Shown here: piece by piece, positions 20,970 through 31,301 of the stretch
Numbering within the stretch: the first letter of the stretch is position 1
Layout: the number at the start of each line of letters is the position of its first letter
Assembly (NCBI RefSeq): GCF_963678635.1
Contig: NC_087062.1
Span: 84,034,012 to 84,098,011, forward strand
Length of the DNA stretch: 64,000 nt
Origin: Symsagittifera roscoffensis
Lineage: Eukaryota; Xenacoelomorpha; Acoela; Convolutidae
Reading direction: 5' to 3'
Program-made: the position numbers and the translations under genes
Notes under the pieces: model-generated
The model's input: only the letters and a program-made list of their open reading frames with translations
Databases searched by the model: none
Told to the model about the DNA's origin: nothing

Positions 20970-21378
20970 TGGAACCTGATCTAAACTACATTTTATGATT
21001 GGATAAATTAGATATTTTACCATTGTAAAGTATTTAATATTAACCAATCATGATCCATCTAACTAACAACTCACTTATTTGTAAGTGCTGAAATTACTTG
21101 TAATTTCAGCACCAGAGAGATTTGAATTTAACTTAGAAATTAGTTGACTCTCCAAGAGAACTTCAGCAGCCGCAATAAACCAGTATACCTAGATCTATTG
21201 AGCCTAGCAGAGACTAGTTAAACAACCTGAGACTAGATAGTATAAGAGTAAGATTAGGATCGGTATTAGACTAAGAAGTTGCACGAATCTATCCGGCCGA
21301 AAATAAGATAGCGTGACGAGCAGACGGTGTCCCCCATCCGAAATTACTCTATGAGTTAACCACCTCGGTTATAACTCA
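20970..21378 (+). repeat. 5' LTR of the giant element
   Basis: 409 bp, TGGAACC to AACTCA. It contains inverted CCAAT motifs (ATGATTGG 20995-21002, CCAATCAT 21044-21051), a perfect 13-bp hairpin (21084-21111), an AATAAA poly(A) signal (21174-21179) and TATAAGAG (21241-21248). The match with 39428-39837 is about 98-99 percent by eye. Confidence 0.95.
21084..21111. promoter_or_regulatory. Perfect inverted repeat in the LTR
   Basis: GTGCTGAAATTAC, two bases TT, then GTAATTTCAGCAC: 13-bp arms without mismatch. It is preserved base for base in the other LTR (39543-39570). As DNA it could be a dyad operator, and as RNA a tight hairpin. Its role is unknown. Confidence 0.8.
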
Positions 21379-21379
21379 T

Positions 21380-21396
21380 CTGGTGCGACCATAAGT
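21380..21396 (+). other. Putative primer binding site of the giant element
   Basis: One base after the LTR end comes CTGGTGCGACCATAAGT; TGGTGCGACC starting near 21381 has the TGG of a tRNA-CCA primer site. The matching tRNA was not identified. Confidence 0.6.
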
Positions 21397-21465
21397 CTCG
21401 AACAAGACCTTAATAGCTTAGAATTAACCAAAAATAGATTAGAATTTAGACAAAACATTTTAAAA

Positions 21466-21672
21466 ATGTTATACGACGATAATTTAATCGAAATGTCTCT
21501 ACGACTCAATAGATCAGAGCCAATATTCCGAACGATAATAGAACTACCCGGAATTGGAAGACAAAGTAGAAACTTACCAAATAGTTATATGATAGTACGG
21601 CAAAAGCCAACACAAACTTTTATATTTAGAATTTTATTAGCAATGAATTTAGATTTTCATTTGCAAACATAA
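21466..21672 (+). CDS. Short leader ORF of the giant element
   Basis: 68 codons (MLYDDNLIEMSLRLNRSEPIF..). The same frame is open backwards almost to the primer binding site (LEQDLNSLELTKNRLEF.. without a methionine), which is longer than expected for noncoding leader sequence this AT-rich. It could be a small upstream ORF or a first exon donating an N-terminus to spliced products. No motif recognised; it may be chance. Confidence 0.3.
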   Translation: MLYDDNLIEMSLRLNRSEPIFRTIIELPGIGRQSRNLPNSYMIVRQKPTQTFIFRILLAMNLDFHLQT

Positions 21673-22600
21673 AATCTTGAAGCCAATCTTCATGCTCATT
21701 ACAGGCGCTAAACAAAATATTAATATACAATAACGATTGATAAAAATATCTCAGATCGTTTTCCTAAAATTCTGCAGTATTATATAAAACATGTTTGGAA
21801 AATATTTATTGAAAATCAAAATAAAAATTAGTAGCATGACAATAAACTGTTAGTAATCATAAAATCATCAGTTGTCTCAGCTTCATCACCTAAAACATAA
21901 CAGCAATCATAAGCTCACTAATATCATTCAAACACTAAATCTTTTCTTTAACAAATTTAAACCATTTTAAACTTAAATTCACTTAATTTTAAAATCAGAT
22001 CATCAAGGCTTATCCTTGGATCTTAATTCATTTTCTATTTAATTAAATTTTAAAACTTGATCATCAAGGCCTATACTTGGATCAAAAAGAACAATTTTGT
22101 TCTCCCCCACCCACTTAGCTAGTGTCTAACGACCTCAAACGTCGATTCACTATCCAACCCTTTCTCAAAACCCAAGACTAATAGAAATTTTTCAACAAAA
22201 CTAACCATTCAAATTAGGATAAACAGTGAAGAACTTCGGTTATTCATCCTTCACTTGAACCCTCCTCTTACCAGACCCAGGATAAATCGTAGACTTAGTA
22301 AGTTTAAAATAGTATCTAACGAACTACTCGCGTTCTAATTATACCTGAACCTTGTGGATCGATTTACTATTCTCCAACCCTTGAACACAATCACTACCCT
22401 TAAGTAAGATTAAGTAAGTTAACACCTTAGCTTATACTAGCCACGAGAAAGTAAAAAATCATTCTTCGGAATCGATATACTTTTCTCTCCAACCCTGAAC
22501 AAATAGACCCAGGTTAAGCTAACCAAAAAATCGTAAGGACTAACAATTTAAGAAAATAGAAATCATCTAACAACTTTTTGCATCCGTCATCCTAAACCTT
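21673..22600 (+). other. Leader of the giant element
   Basis: Noncoding leader between the LTR and the first sizeable ORF. Repeated phrases such as ATCAAGGCYTAYMCTTGGATC (22006-22023 and 22064-22083) and ACCCTTCTC/CCAACCC-like blocks occur. Candidate splice donors with GTAAGT are at 22298-22303 and 22414-22419 and GTAAGA at 22404-22409. They could serve the acceptor-like sites before the downstream frames. Confidence 0.45.
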
Positions 22601-23068
22601 ATGTCATTTAAAAATCTAGGAAACAAACAAACAATCGTTTTGCACAACTGTGAAATAGATAACAAAAAATACGACCTTGTAATCACACCTCACACACAAA
22701 CAGTTGGATATATTAGAACAAAACGACAAACACTAAAAAGAAAAATAATAACTAAACAAAGACAAATAACACGAAAAAGATTTTCCAAAAATAGAAACGC
22801 ATTCTCAGAATCAGAAGTCAGCAATTTAGACGAATTTTATAAATTAAAAGAATCTATAGATAAAAATTGCCCCATTCACGATCAATTATATTTTTCCGAC
22901 TCAGAAACAACTTCAAATTCATCGAAAAGAGGAAAAAGAAGAATAAAAAAGCAATATAAACACAAACCAGTACATTTATATAATTGGAATCAACCAATTA
23001 GACACATCAATAATTACCTATTAACAGTCATTAAACAAAAAAATGAGCCAAACACACACTCCAAGTGA
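22601..23068 (+). CDS. Basic 155-codon accessory ORF of the giant element
   Basis: An ORF of 155 codons before Gag-Pol, overlapping it by 26 bases in another frame. It is strongly basic with two clusters: RTKRQTLKRKIITKQRQITR (about residues 39-58) and KRGKRRIKKQYKHK (about 110-123). Between them is an acidic/serine stretch (DSETTSNSSK). Arg/Lys-rich clusters of this type are common in nuclear or RNA-binding regulatory proteins, so a Rev/Rex-like or nucleocapsid-like role is possible, but there is no homology to support it. The overlap contains a run of seven A (23037-23043) right at the Gag start, so coupling by reinitiation or a +1 shift is conceivable. Confidence 0.6.
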   Translation: MSFKNLGNKQTIVLHNCEIDNKKYDLVITPHTQTVGYIRTKRQTLKRKIITKQRQITRKRFSKNRNAFSESEVSNLDEFYKLKESIDKNCPIHDQLYFSDSETTSNSSKRGKRRIKKQYKHKPVHLYNWNQPIRHINNYLLTVIKQKNEPNTHSK

Positions 23069-26000
23069 AGATAGTCCAGATGATGACGATATCTTCCCCT
23101 TCCTCGTAGATGCACCTAATGATGGAGGACAGCATAGACTTTGCAAGAATTTACTACTAAATTTATTTGAACCCGGAATCAGCCCATGTAAAGCAGAGTT
23201 CCCAGATGTAAAGATCAAAAGACAAATTATTGATCACTATCTGAAAGATATATGTAATTTGACACAACACTACGGAATCTACACCATAGAATTCACCTCA
23301 CCAAACCCGAATCACCGCAAATATGTAATTCAAACAGACGACCTTGATTTAGAATTTTCAAAAGTATTCTCAGAATACATAAAAAGCATACAATATCATA
23401 ACTCACAAAGAGCAAACTCCATATTCACTAATGAAGTTTTTGCCATAATATATAGTTATATCTCAATATTAGAGAACGAAATTCCAATCCCAAGTGTCTC
23501 ACCGACAGAGACATCCAAACATATAAAGGTACGGCATGAAATCAAACTAATTTCAACTTTTCTACATATAATTAAAGAAAATTTCACTAAAGATGATGTT
23601 TCACAACATACAAAACATGACTTACAAAAAATCTTGGCATGGTTTATAATAGATTATTTCACACATAATATAGATTTAATTTCACAAGCAAGAAAAAATT
23701 TCAGACCTCAAAATTCAAACGATGATACCGCCATCACAGAACAGTCAGACTACGTTTGGGACCTCGAATGGTCTCATTATGCATTTATAAATATCCCACA
23801 ATCAATTGCAAGTCAAGCAATAAGTACAATATCTTATACCAGAGATTATGTAAGAGTAGTACCATTAACGATTGATGCAACACCATTAAACTACAATTCA
23901 TTTTTACCCGATACGCGAAATAACAGCTTAAACTCGACCGTCATACACAATGAAAACCTTAATGGAACTAGGAACCTCACTCAACAAGATATTAAAACAC
24001 CATCACACTTCATAAATGAAGAAATTGTACAAACAACAACAACTACACAACAAAGTATTTCACCAATACGATCAAATTTAACAACACCAAGAAATACAAA
24101 CACTTCACAAGCACAGGTAACCTTACAATCAACCGTTAAACCTTCGGTTGCTCCAAAATATTCACAAATGGATTATCAAACATATAGACCCATGACAATA
24201 CCGTCAAAAACACGCAGAACGTTCACAAGAAACACTTTTGCGGAACACAATTATAATTACGCACATTCATCAAAAACAAACTATCCCCCACGAAAAAATA
24301 ATAATAATCAGATAAGATCTCGATATTGGGATAACCCAATGGCAACAACCAACTCAGTAAGTTTTCAAACTAATTCACATCCTCCACAGGATCTTAGTGA
24401 AAATTACCCATTCTTTCAACAGAATAAAAATAAAAAGCAAGCAACTCATCAAACGGATTATTTATCCTCTGATGATGATTATTTACAACCAGATATATTT
24501 GCACCATACACTCAAGAATATCGTGGACAAGGAGTGCAAAAACCGTATACATATCATAGAATTTTTTCTCCACACCCAACAGATTCAGATACACAAAATC
24601 AACAACCAATGCAAATGCAAGACCCAATTAATACACAATCTTTTCAACCAATTCAGCCACAAAACCAGATGATTACGCACTCGTATCAACCAACACAAAT
24701 GCAAAATGAAATACCACTTCCATATTACCTTCAACAACACGAAATAACAAAAAATCAACTTTCGAATTTTTCACAAATGCCAAATGCAGCAGAATCATTA
24801 CAAATGACAATGAATCCATACCTTATGGGTGGATCATCAATAACATCAAACAAACCATTAATGGTATTCACAGGAACAGACCCTGAATATTCTGTAGAAG
24901 ATTATTTAAATGCAGTAACAGCAAATTTAATTTTAAATATAGGACCTGAACCAATTAATACGCCACTACATCAAAATTGGATACATCGACGCACAGCGTT
25001 GATACAGACAACCTTAGACGGCGCAGCCCAAAAATGGTTTTCAGTTTTGCCTATAGAAATAAAATCAAATTGGAAAAAATTTACACAAGAATTTTCAAAA
25101 ATGTTTGACTCCGAAAGAAACAAACAACAACAAAGAATTTTATGTAATGTAATTCGCAGATTACCAAATGAAGCCATCAAACAATTAGCAGTACGTATTG
25201 AAACACTAGTTCGAAAAGCATACTCACTAAATACACACGACTACAAAAACACAAAAATGACAGAAATCTTAATGATGACCTTAACACCTCAATTAAGGAA
25301 AATAGCAATAAAAAAGAGAGCATCCCATCCCTCCTCAATTCGAGAGCCCGATTTAGATTTTCGAAAACTAGTAGACAAACTAGAGCAAGCAGAAATCACA
25401 ATGAAACTTGAAGAAACAGAAAATCTGAAATTACAATATGTTAACCGAATTGAAACAAATACCACAAATATCAACAATATACAGGAATCAGATACAGACC
25501 TCGTTGAAAAAATCACTGAAATACTCAATATTTATGAAAAACACCCAAACTTTAAAGGCAAACCATCTTTCAAAAAATGGTGTAATTATTGCCGACGATA
25601 CGGACATAGTATTTCTGAATGTAGACAAAAACAACAGGACAATCAAAACAAACCTCAAAAATATAAGGAACCAAATAAATCATTCTATCAGTACATAAAA
25701 AAAGATCAAAATCTACAGAACAAAAATGTATACAGCAACAACAGTTCAGGAAAACCACTTCCGAACAATACCAATTACACAAGAACTCAATCACCATATA
25801 ACTCAAGTTATAGAGGAAGATCACCAGAACGAAGAAATACACAAAATTCGTCACAAAATCATTACAATAGACCAAATAGTCGAAATAACTACTCCAGATC
25901 AAATTCAAATACAACACAATTTGTTTCTAGATCTAATTCCCAATCAAGGAATAATTACTATCCAAACAATCAATCACGAAACTCATCATACAATAGAAAT

Positions 26001-29000
26001 AGAAACTACTCCAATAATCGAAATAGAAGTTATTCAAACAACCGAAACCAGAATTACCCGAACAATCGATCAAGGAATAACTCATATAATAGATCAAACT
26101 ATAACAGACCAACCAATAATTATCAAAACAGATCACGAAATAATTCACAAAATCGACATTCAAGTTATAATAACCGTTATAGAAATTATTCCCAATCACC
26201 ACACAGGAATAATAACCATTATAATAATTCTAACAATCGCCACAGAAGTAGTACACCTAAACATCAAAGAAATATTAATCAAGTACAATCAAACCAAGAA
26301 ACAACATCAGACCCCCCATGTATTGATGACACAGGAAATAACGAACTACAACTAAATCAAATAAACTGTGAATCATCAGATTCAGAAAGTGATACAGGAA
26401 ACACTATTTCCATCAATATGATAGCAGTCGAAAATGACTACGAACCTATTATATATGAACAACCTTTTTCATCACATATATATGAAAATCAATTAGAACT
26501 CCTTCACAATTATTATATTGAACCCATCCATTCTACACAAACGGCACAAGAAACTAACGAAATCAACACTACAAATCAATCCAATGAAAATGACAAAACA
26601 AAATGCTTGAATACAAATCACATCTATCAAAATATACAAAAAGAACAACCCAAAGAAAAAATTTGGACAATACCATTTTTTTTAGAAAGTCCAAGAAACA
26701 AAGAATTTCAACCACCAGATCTTGAAATTGATTTTTTAATTGATTCAGGAGCAGAATCAAACATAATAAACATTCCCACATGGAATGAGATAAAATCATT
26801 ACACCCAAAACTAACGCCTCTTGAAACCTCCAGTAAACTAGCAACAGCACAAGGATCAACATTGGTAAACTATGGAAAAATTCAATTATTTCTTCTCCCC
26901 ACAAGAACAATAGAGCAAAATAAAATTTTAAATAAACCATTTAAACAAATATTTCATATCACTGATATTAAACACAATATCATTGGAATACCATTTATCT
27001 CTAAATATATACCAACAATCAACATTTTGAATAGTAAAATACTAATCAAAGATAAATACACAAAAACAAAAGACACATCCCTAACATTTTTTCAAAGATT
27101 AAATAAACAACCACCATTCTTTTCAAAATTTTATCCGATATATAATCAACAAAGAAAACACCTGAAACCACTATCAGGAAACATATATAATTTTTCAATA
27201 AAACAAGTTCACCAATATGATAAAAAACAAAATAGACAACAACTCTATATGTCAGATTTTGAATTCAAACCTATTCATAAGTTTTTCAAAATCACAATCT
27301 CATCCATAAAATATTTGAAAAACTCGAATTCAGATATTATTTCTCTACATGTATACAACAATACACCCTATCAAGTAACACTACCTTTAGGACTTTTAGG
27401 CTATTGCGAAACCAACGCTACGATATCACCAGTACACGAAAAAGCATACCGCGTAAATAATATACTCCAATTATTAGATATTTGTCAATCCACAATTCTT
27501 AATGAAGAATTATCCATAAATAATATAATAAGTAATGAAAAAAGAAATACAGATTATTTCACAAAAACCCCATATTTCAAACCTACATTCAACATAAATA
27601 ACTATACAGAGAATCAACAGAAATTTTTAACAATGTTTAACTTCCAACATTCACAAATAACACAAGACGAATTTGATAAATTAGCCAAACAGCTAATAAA
27701 ATATTCATCAGTCTATGCAACATCTAAATTTGATGTTGGCAAAATCAGTTCATCACTACATCTCCCATTAAAACCTGACGCAGTTTTCAAAAAACAAAGA
27801 GCAAGTAAAGTACCAATTCATTTACACGATAAAATGAACAGATTACTCGATATTTTAGAACAATACAATATAATCTCACCGGTAAACAAAGAAGAACAAC
27901 CAAAAGGTAACACATTTATCAACCCTGTTATCATCCTAGCAAAAGGAGAATCATTAAAAATAGTTCTAGACGCTAGATATCTTAATTCACTAATAGACGA
28001 ATCAAAATGCAATTGGCCTATTGAACCAATACAAGTTATTTTAACAAAAACAAACGGAAAATACTTTACAACCGCAGATATGAACAGTGCATATAATCAA
28101 ATGCCACTAGATGAACAATCGCGACGCTTAACACAATTTGTTATTGGAAATCAGCAATATGAATTCAACCGCCTATTCTATGGAATATCCATAGGACCAG
28201 CAGCATTTTCAGCTTTTATGAGCAAAATGTTTCGACCACTAATACTTAAGAAAAACGCAATCACCTACTTAGACGATGTTTTTATGCAATCACAGACAAA
28301 AGAAGAAATGTTTAATGTTTTAGAACACTATCACAAAATACTTCAGAACGAAAATCTGAAGGCCGCTCCCGACAAGTCACACTTCTTTTTAACACGAGTT
28401 AAATTCTTAGGACATAATATAGAAAGAAAAACAATCACTCCATTAAAATCACGCATTGATGCTATTCAAAAGCTCCAACCACCAACAAACAAAAAGAAAA
28501 TCCAAGAATTCCTTGGAATGTTAAATTTTTTAAGCAAATATGTCTATAAAATGCAATTATACCTAAGACCTTTCTATAATATACTTAGACAACAAAATAA
28601 TTTTGAATGGAACACAGAACATCAAGCACGATTTGAAGAAATTAAAAAACTCTTAACTGAACAAATTTCGAATACAATTCCAGATCCAAATCAACCATTC
28701 TATGCAATGTGCGATGCTTCGAATTTTGGCATCGGCGCAGCATTATTACAATCACACAATGGTACAAACAAAATGAACCTTATATCAGCAAATTCTCGAT
28801 TATTCACTCAAGCAGAGCTACGACTCTCAACTCTAATGAGAGAATGTACAGCCATAATATATACACTAACAGAATATGAATTTCTAATACTTGGATCAAA
28901 ACATCCAACAGTTTTATTCACAGATCACAAACCAATCATTTTTCTCTTTACACAAAAATCTAATCCAAATCACCGAGTTTATAGATTTCAATTAATTCTA

Positions 29001-31301
29001 ATGAAATTCCCAAACTTACATATAGTTTGGACAGCAGGAAAGAATCTTGCATTACCAGACACTTTAAGTCGAAATACACCACCTGAATTACTTACACGTA
29101 AAACTACAGTTGAAATACCCAAAAATATAAAATTTTACCTTGCAGAAAACGAAACATCACCCCGACTAGAATGCAAATATGCAGTAAAAACTGACGTTGA
29201 ACAATCACAGATAAACAATCTACAACACTTCCCACTTTATTTAGATTGCCAAAATAACCACTACGAAGTTGATCTACTTGGAACATCAACTTTCAAACCA
29301 ATTCCATACTCACAATGGATAAAAAATAACACCCAGCAAAAAAGAGTAAAACAACACTCGCATAAAAAAGACCTTTTTCCATTAATTGAAAAAGAAAATC
29401 TAACTGATAAAATAAATTTATCAGGACCACAAACAAACGATTCAAAATACACAATAAATCAAGTTTTTGACCTCCATGACCCACTTGATACAATTCCTTT
29501 GTCTAAATTAGAAATTGAAAACAATTTTCTCCCCCCAACAGATAAAATTACAATTAATACTTTGAAACAATATCAAAATCTTGACCCAGTAATTAGACAA
29601 CTAAAATCATGGCACAAATATAAAACTAAACCCGTCAAGGCAGATACAACTATTTTAGGAAATAAAACACTCCTCAGATATTTTCGAAAATTTAATAATA
29701 CAACAATTAACGAAAACACAGACCTTCTAGAATACCAATTAAACGAATCTACAGTTCCCTGTCTCCCCCTAAGTATGATTCTTATAGCTTTTAATATTTC
29801 ACATACACAAAACATTAAAGGACACTCTGGATCAGAGAAAACATATTCAAATTTCATACAAAACTTTTATTTTCCAAATGCACCAATTTGGATAAAAGTA
29901 CTATGCAATGATTGTATAGTATGTCAGCTAAATAAACCTTATCCAAATCAAAAAAAAATAGCACAAAAACAAGATTTTAAAGGACAAAGTTTGTACTTTA
30001 ACCACCGTATTTCATTTGATATAAAAGGACCAATTTCACCCTCATCCGAAGGAAACTCCTACATTATGGTAATTTTTGACGCATTTACACATTATGTAGC
30101 ACTTAACCCAGTACCGCATTGTAACGCTTATTACGCTTACACAACACTCTATGAACACTGGATAGCTAAATTCGGACTACCAGAAATTTTAGTTACAGAC
30201 AACGGTACAGAATTCATAAATAACGAAATCATCACATTATGTCATTTATATAACATCAAACACAAACCACGTACATCTCATGCACCTTGGACAAACGGCT
30301 TAGTCGAAGGTATGAACCGTTCACTACAAGAATATCTTAGATGTATCATCAATGGAAATGACACAAAATACACCGAATGGTCAGCAGATGTAAAACTATT
30401 TCCCTTAGCATATAATTCACAAATCACGACAACTCTAGGAATGTCACCATATGAAATGGTTTTTAATCAAAAGCCACGCAAACCGATTATGTTTACAGCA
30501 AACTCTCATAAAAATGCACAAAGTTATTGTCAACCGAATAAAGAATCAATTTGTTACAACTTACCTTTACATACACACGATGAAGATCATTTTCATCACC
30601 CACAAATTCTTAAATTAGCCTCCGGTACACACACCGAATGGATTTTAAACAGAGATAAAAAACACAATGAAATTTACCATAAAGAAACAAAAAAGTTGTT
30701 ACAAAGACAAAACATTAATGAACAAATAAATTCACGCTTTAAACCAGCCTCCGATTTAAAAATTGGAACATTTGTTTTAATACCCAATTTTAACACTGAA
30801 AAAGGAATCTCTAAAAAATTACAACCCCTTCGAAAAGGACCATACCAAATAATTGCCAAACCCACTGATGTCACATATAAAATTACCGACTCAAACAAAA
30901 AAGAAATTGTTCAACACCGAAACAACCTATTACCTTATTACCCAAAAGAATACGCACTACGCGAACTAACTCAATTATATTCTTTCACAGGTTTAAAAGT
31001 TATTCAAAATACCCCACCACATACGGAGAATAAAACAAAAGAACAACATGACATTCATCTCGAAAACCAAAATAAAAAATCAACTATAACGAAAAACAAT
31101 ACAAAAAAGCTAGATCAAAATATACCTCAAAAAGAAAGAAAAAATAGAAAATTGACAGAAAAAATAATACCCCAAGAACAAATCGACAAATCAGAACATA
31201 GAGAGTCATCACGACTTAGAAATCAACCACGTAAAAACTATAAAACATTCATTCCACAGTCTAAAATATTAAAGAAAGTCGAATTTCAAAAACAGCTTTA
31301 A
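23043..31301 (+). CDS. Gag-Pol polyprotein of the giant element (single frame)
   Basis: 2752 codons without interruption. Residues 1-250 form an unfamiliar N-terminal domain; 250-600 are Gln/Asn/Thr-rich. A retrotransposon Gag core lies near 602-790. A CCHC knuckle CNYCRRYGHSISEC is near 847-860, followed by a 215-residue Asn/Arg/Ser/Tyr-rich tract. The protease has DSGAES at 1234 and GIPFISKY further on. RT runs about 1620-1795 with FTTADMNSAYNQM and YLDD at 1742-1745. RNase H is near 1885-2015 (CDASNFGIGAAL, TDHKP, LPDTLSRN). Integrase has an HHCC module near 2258-2295 (C-N-D-C-I-V-C), a D,D,E core with Asp near 2323, TDNGTEF near 2385 and Glu near 2421, and a GPY/F-like module near 2597. 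Every catalytic residue I can check is present. Gag and Pol need no frameshift, so their ratio must be set otherwise. Confidence 0.95.
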   Translation: MSQTHTPSEDSPDDDDIFPFLVDAPNDGGQHRLCKNLLLNLFEPGISPCKAEFPDVKIKRQIIDHYLKDICNLTQHYGIYTIEFTSPNPNHRKYVIQTDDLDLEFSKVFSEYIKSIQYHNSQRANSIFTNEVFAIIYSYISILENEIPIPSVSPTETSKHIKVRHEIKLISTFLHIIKENFTKDDVSQHTKHDLQKILAWFIIDYFTHNIDLISQARKNFRPQNSNDDTAITEQSDYVWDLEWSHYAFINIPQSIASQAISTISYTRDYVRVVPLTIDATPLNYNSFLPDTRNNSLNSTVIHNENLNGTRNLTQQDIKTPSHFINEEIVQTTTTTQQSISPIRSNLTTPRNTNTSQAQVTLQSTVKPSVAPKYSQMDYQTYRPMTIPSKTRRTFTRNTFAEHNYNYAHSSKTNYPPRKNNNNQIRSRYWDNPMATTNSVSFQTNSHPPQDLSENYPFFQQNKNKKQATHQTDYLSSDDDYLQPDIFAPYTQEYRGQGVQKPYTYHRIFSPHPTDSDTQNQQPMQMQDPINTQSFQPIQPQNQMITHSYQPTQMQNEIPLPYYLQQHEITKNQLSNFSQMPNAAESLQMTMNPYLMGGSSITSNKPLMVFTGTDPEYSVEDYLNAVTANLILNIGPEPINTPLHQNWIHRRTALIQTTLDGAAQKWFSVLPIEIKSNWKKFTQEFSKMFDSERNKQQQRILCNVIRRLPNEAIKQLAVRIETLVRKAYSLNTHDYKNTKMTEILMMTLTPQLRKIAIKKRASHPSSIREPDLDFRKLVDKLEQAEITMKLEETENLKLQYVNRIETNTTNINNIQESDTDLVEKITEILNIYEKHPNFKGKPSFKKWCNYCRRYGHSISECRQKQQDNQNKPQKYKEPNKSFYQYIKKDQNLQNKNVYSNNSSGKPLPNNTNYTRTQSPYNSSYRGRSPERRNTQNSSQNHYNRPNSRNNYSRSNSNTTQFVSRSNSQSRNNYYPNNQSRNSSYNRNRNYSNNRNRSYSNNRNQNYPNNRSRNNSYNRSNYNRPTNNYQNRSRNNSQNRHSSYNNRYRNYSQSPHRNNNHYNNSNNRHRSSTPKHQRNINQVQSNQETTSDPPCIDDTGNNELQLNQINCESSDSESDTGNTISINMIAVENDYEPIIYEQPFSSHIYENQLELLHNYYIEPIHSTQTAQETNEINTTNQSNENDKTKCLNTNHIYQNIQKEQPKEKIWTIPFFLESPRNKEFQPPDLEIDFLIDSGAESNIINIPTWNEIKSLHPKLTPLETSSKLATAQGSTLVNYGKIQLFLLPTRTIEQNKILNKPFKQIFHITDIKHNIIGIPFISKYIPTINILNSKILIKDKYTKTKDTSLTFFQRLNKQPPFFSKFYPIYNQQRKHLKPLSGNIYNFSIKQVHQYDKKQNRQQLYMSDFEFKPIHKFFKITISSIKYLKNSNSDIISLHVYNNTPYQVTLPLGLLGYCETNATISPVHEKAYRVNNILQLLDICQSTILNEELSINNIISNEKRNTDYFTKTPYFKPTFNINNYTENQQKFLTMFNFQHSQITQDEFDKLAKQLIKYSSVYATSKFDVGKISSSLHLPLKPDAVFKKQRASKVPIHLHDKMNRLLDILEQYNIISPVNKEEQPKGNTFINPVIILAKGESLKIVLDARYLNSLIDESKCNWPIEPIQVILTKTNGKYFTTADMNSAYNQMPLDEQSRRLTQFVIGNQQYEFNRLFYGISIGPAAFSAFMSKMFRPLILKKNAITYLDDVFMQSQTKEEMFNVLEHYHKILQNENLKAAPDKSHFFLTRVKFLGHNIERKTITPLKSRIDAIQKLQPPTNKKKIQEFLGMLNFLSKYVYKMQLYLRPFYNILRQQNNFEWNTEHQARFEEIKKLLTEQISNTIPDPNQPFYAMCDASNFGIGAALLQSHNGTNKMNLISANSRLFTQAELRLSTLMRECTAIIYTLTEYEFLILGSKHPTVLFTDHKPIIFLFTQKSNPNHRVYRFQLILMKFPNLHIVWTAGKNLALPDTLSRNTPPELLTRKTTVEIPKNIKFYLAENETSPRLECKYAVKTDVEQSQINNLQHFPLYLDCQNNHYEVDLLGTSTFKPIPYSQWIKNNTQQKRVKQHSHKKDLFPLIEKENLTDKINLSGPQTNDSKYTINQVFDLHDPLDTIPLSKLEIENNFLPPTDKITINTLKQYQNLDPVIRQLKSWHKYKTKPVKADTTILGNKTLLRYFRKFNNTTINENTDLLEYQLNESTVPCLPLSMILIAFNISHTQNIKGHSGSEKTYSNFIQNFYFPNAPIWIKVLCNDCIVCQLNKPYPNQKKIAQKQDFKGQSLYFNHRISFDIKGPISPSSEGNSYIMVIFDAFTHYVALNPVPHCNAYYAYTTLYEHWIAKFGLPEILVTDNGTEFINNEIITLCHLYNIKHKPRTSHAPWTNGLVEGMNRSLQEYLRCIINGNDTKYTEWSADVKLFPLAYNSQITTTLGMSPYEMVFNQKPRKPIMFTANSHKNAQSYCQPNKESICYNLPLHTHDEDHFHHPQILKLASGTHTEWILNRDKKHNEIYHKETKKLLQRQNINEQINSRFKPASDLKIGTFVLIPNFNTEKGISKKLQPLRKGPYQIIAKPTDVTYKITDSNKKEIVQHRNNLLPYYPKEYALRELTQLYSFTGLKVIQNTPPHTENKTKEQHDIHLENQNKKSTITKNNTKKLDQNIPQKERKNRKLTEKIIPQEQIDKSEHRESSRLRNQPRKNYKTFIPQSKILKKVEFQKQL
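25630..26280 (+). repeat. Asn/Arg/Ser-rich coding repeat in Gag
   Basis: Degenerate short repeats of the type N-N-R-N-R-S-Y and N-Y-S-N-N-R within the Gag-Pol frame, right after the zinc knuckle. The DNA is built of near-repeats such as AATAATCGAAATAGAA and AACAATCG, so it likely grew by slippage. Basic and disordered, it may help RNA binding or condensation as in other Gag C-termini; that is inference. Confidence 0.7.

Noticed and set aside
22601-23068. Calling the basic ORF a Rev or Tat homolog
   Set aside because: Only composition supports it; no homology or export signal could be shown.
25726-26355. A 209-codon plus-strand frame rich in Ile/Thr/His/Gln
   Set aside because: It is a +1 shadow of the repetitive Asn/Arg/Ser tract of Gag.
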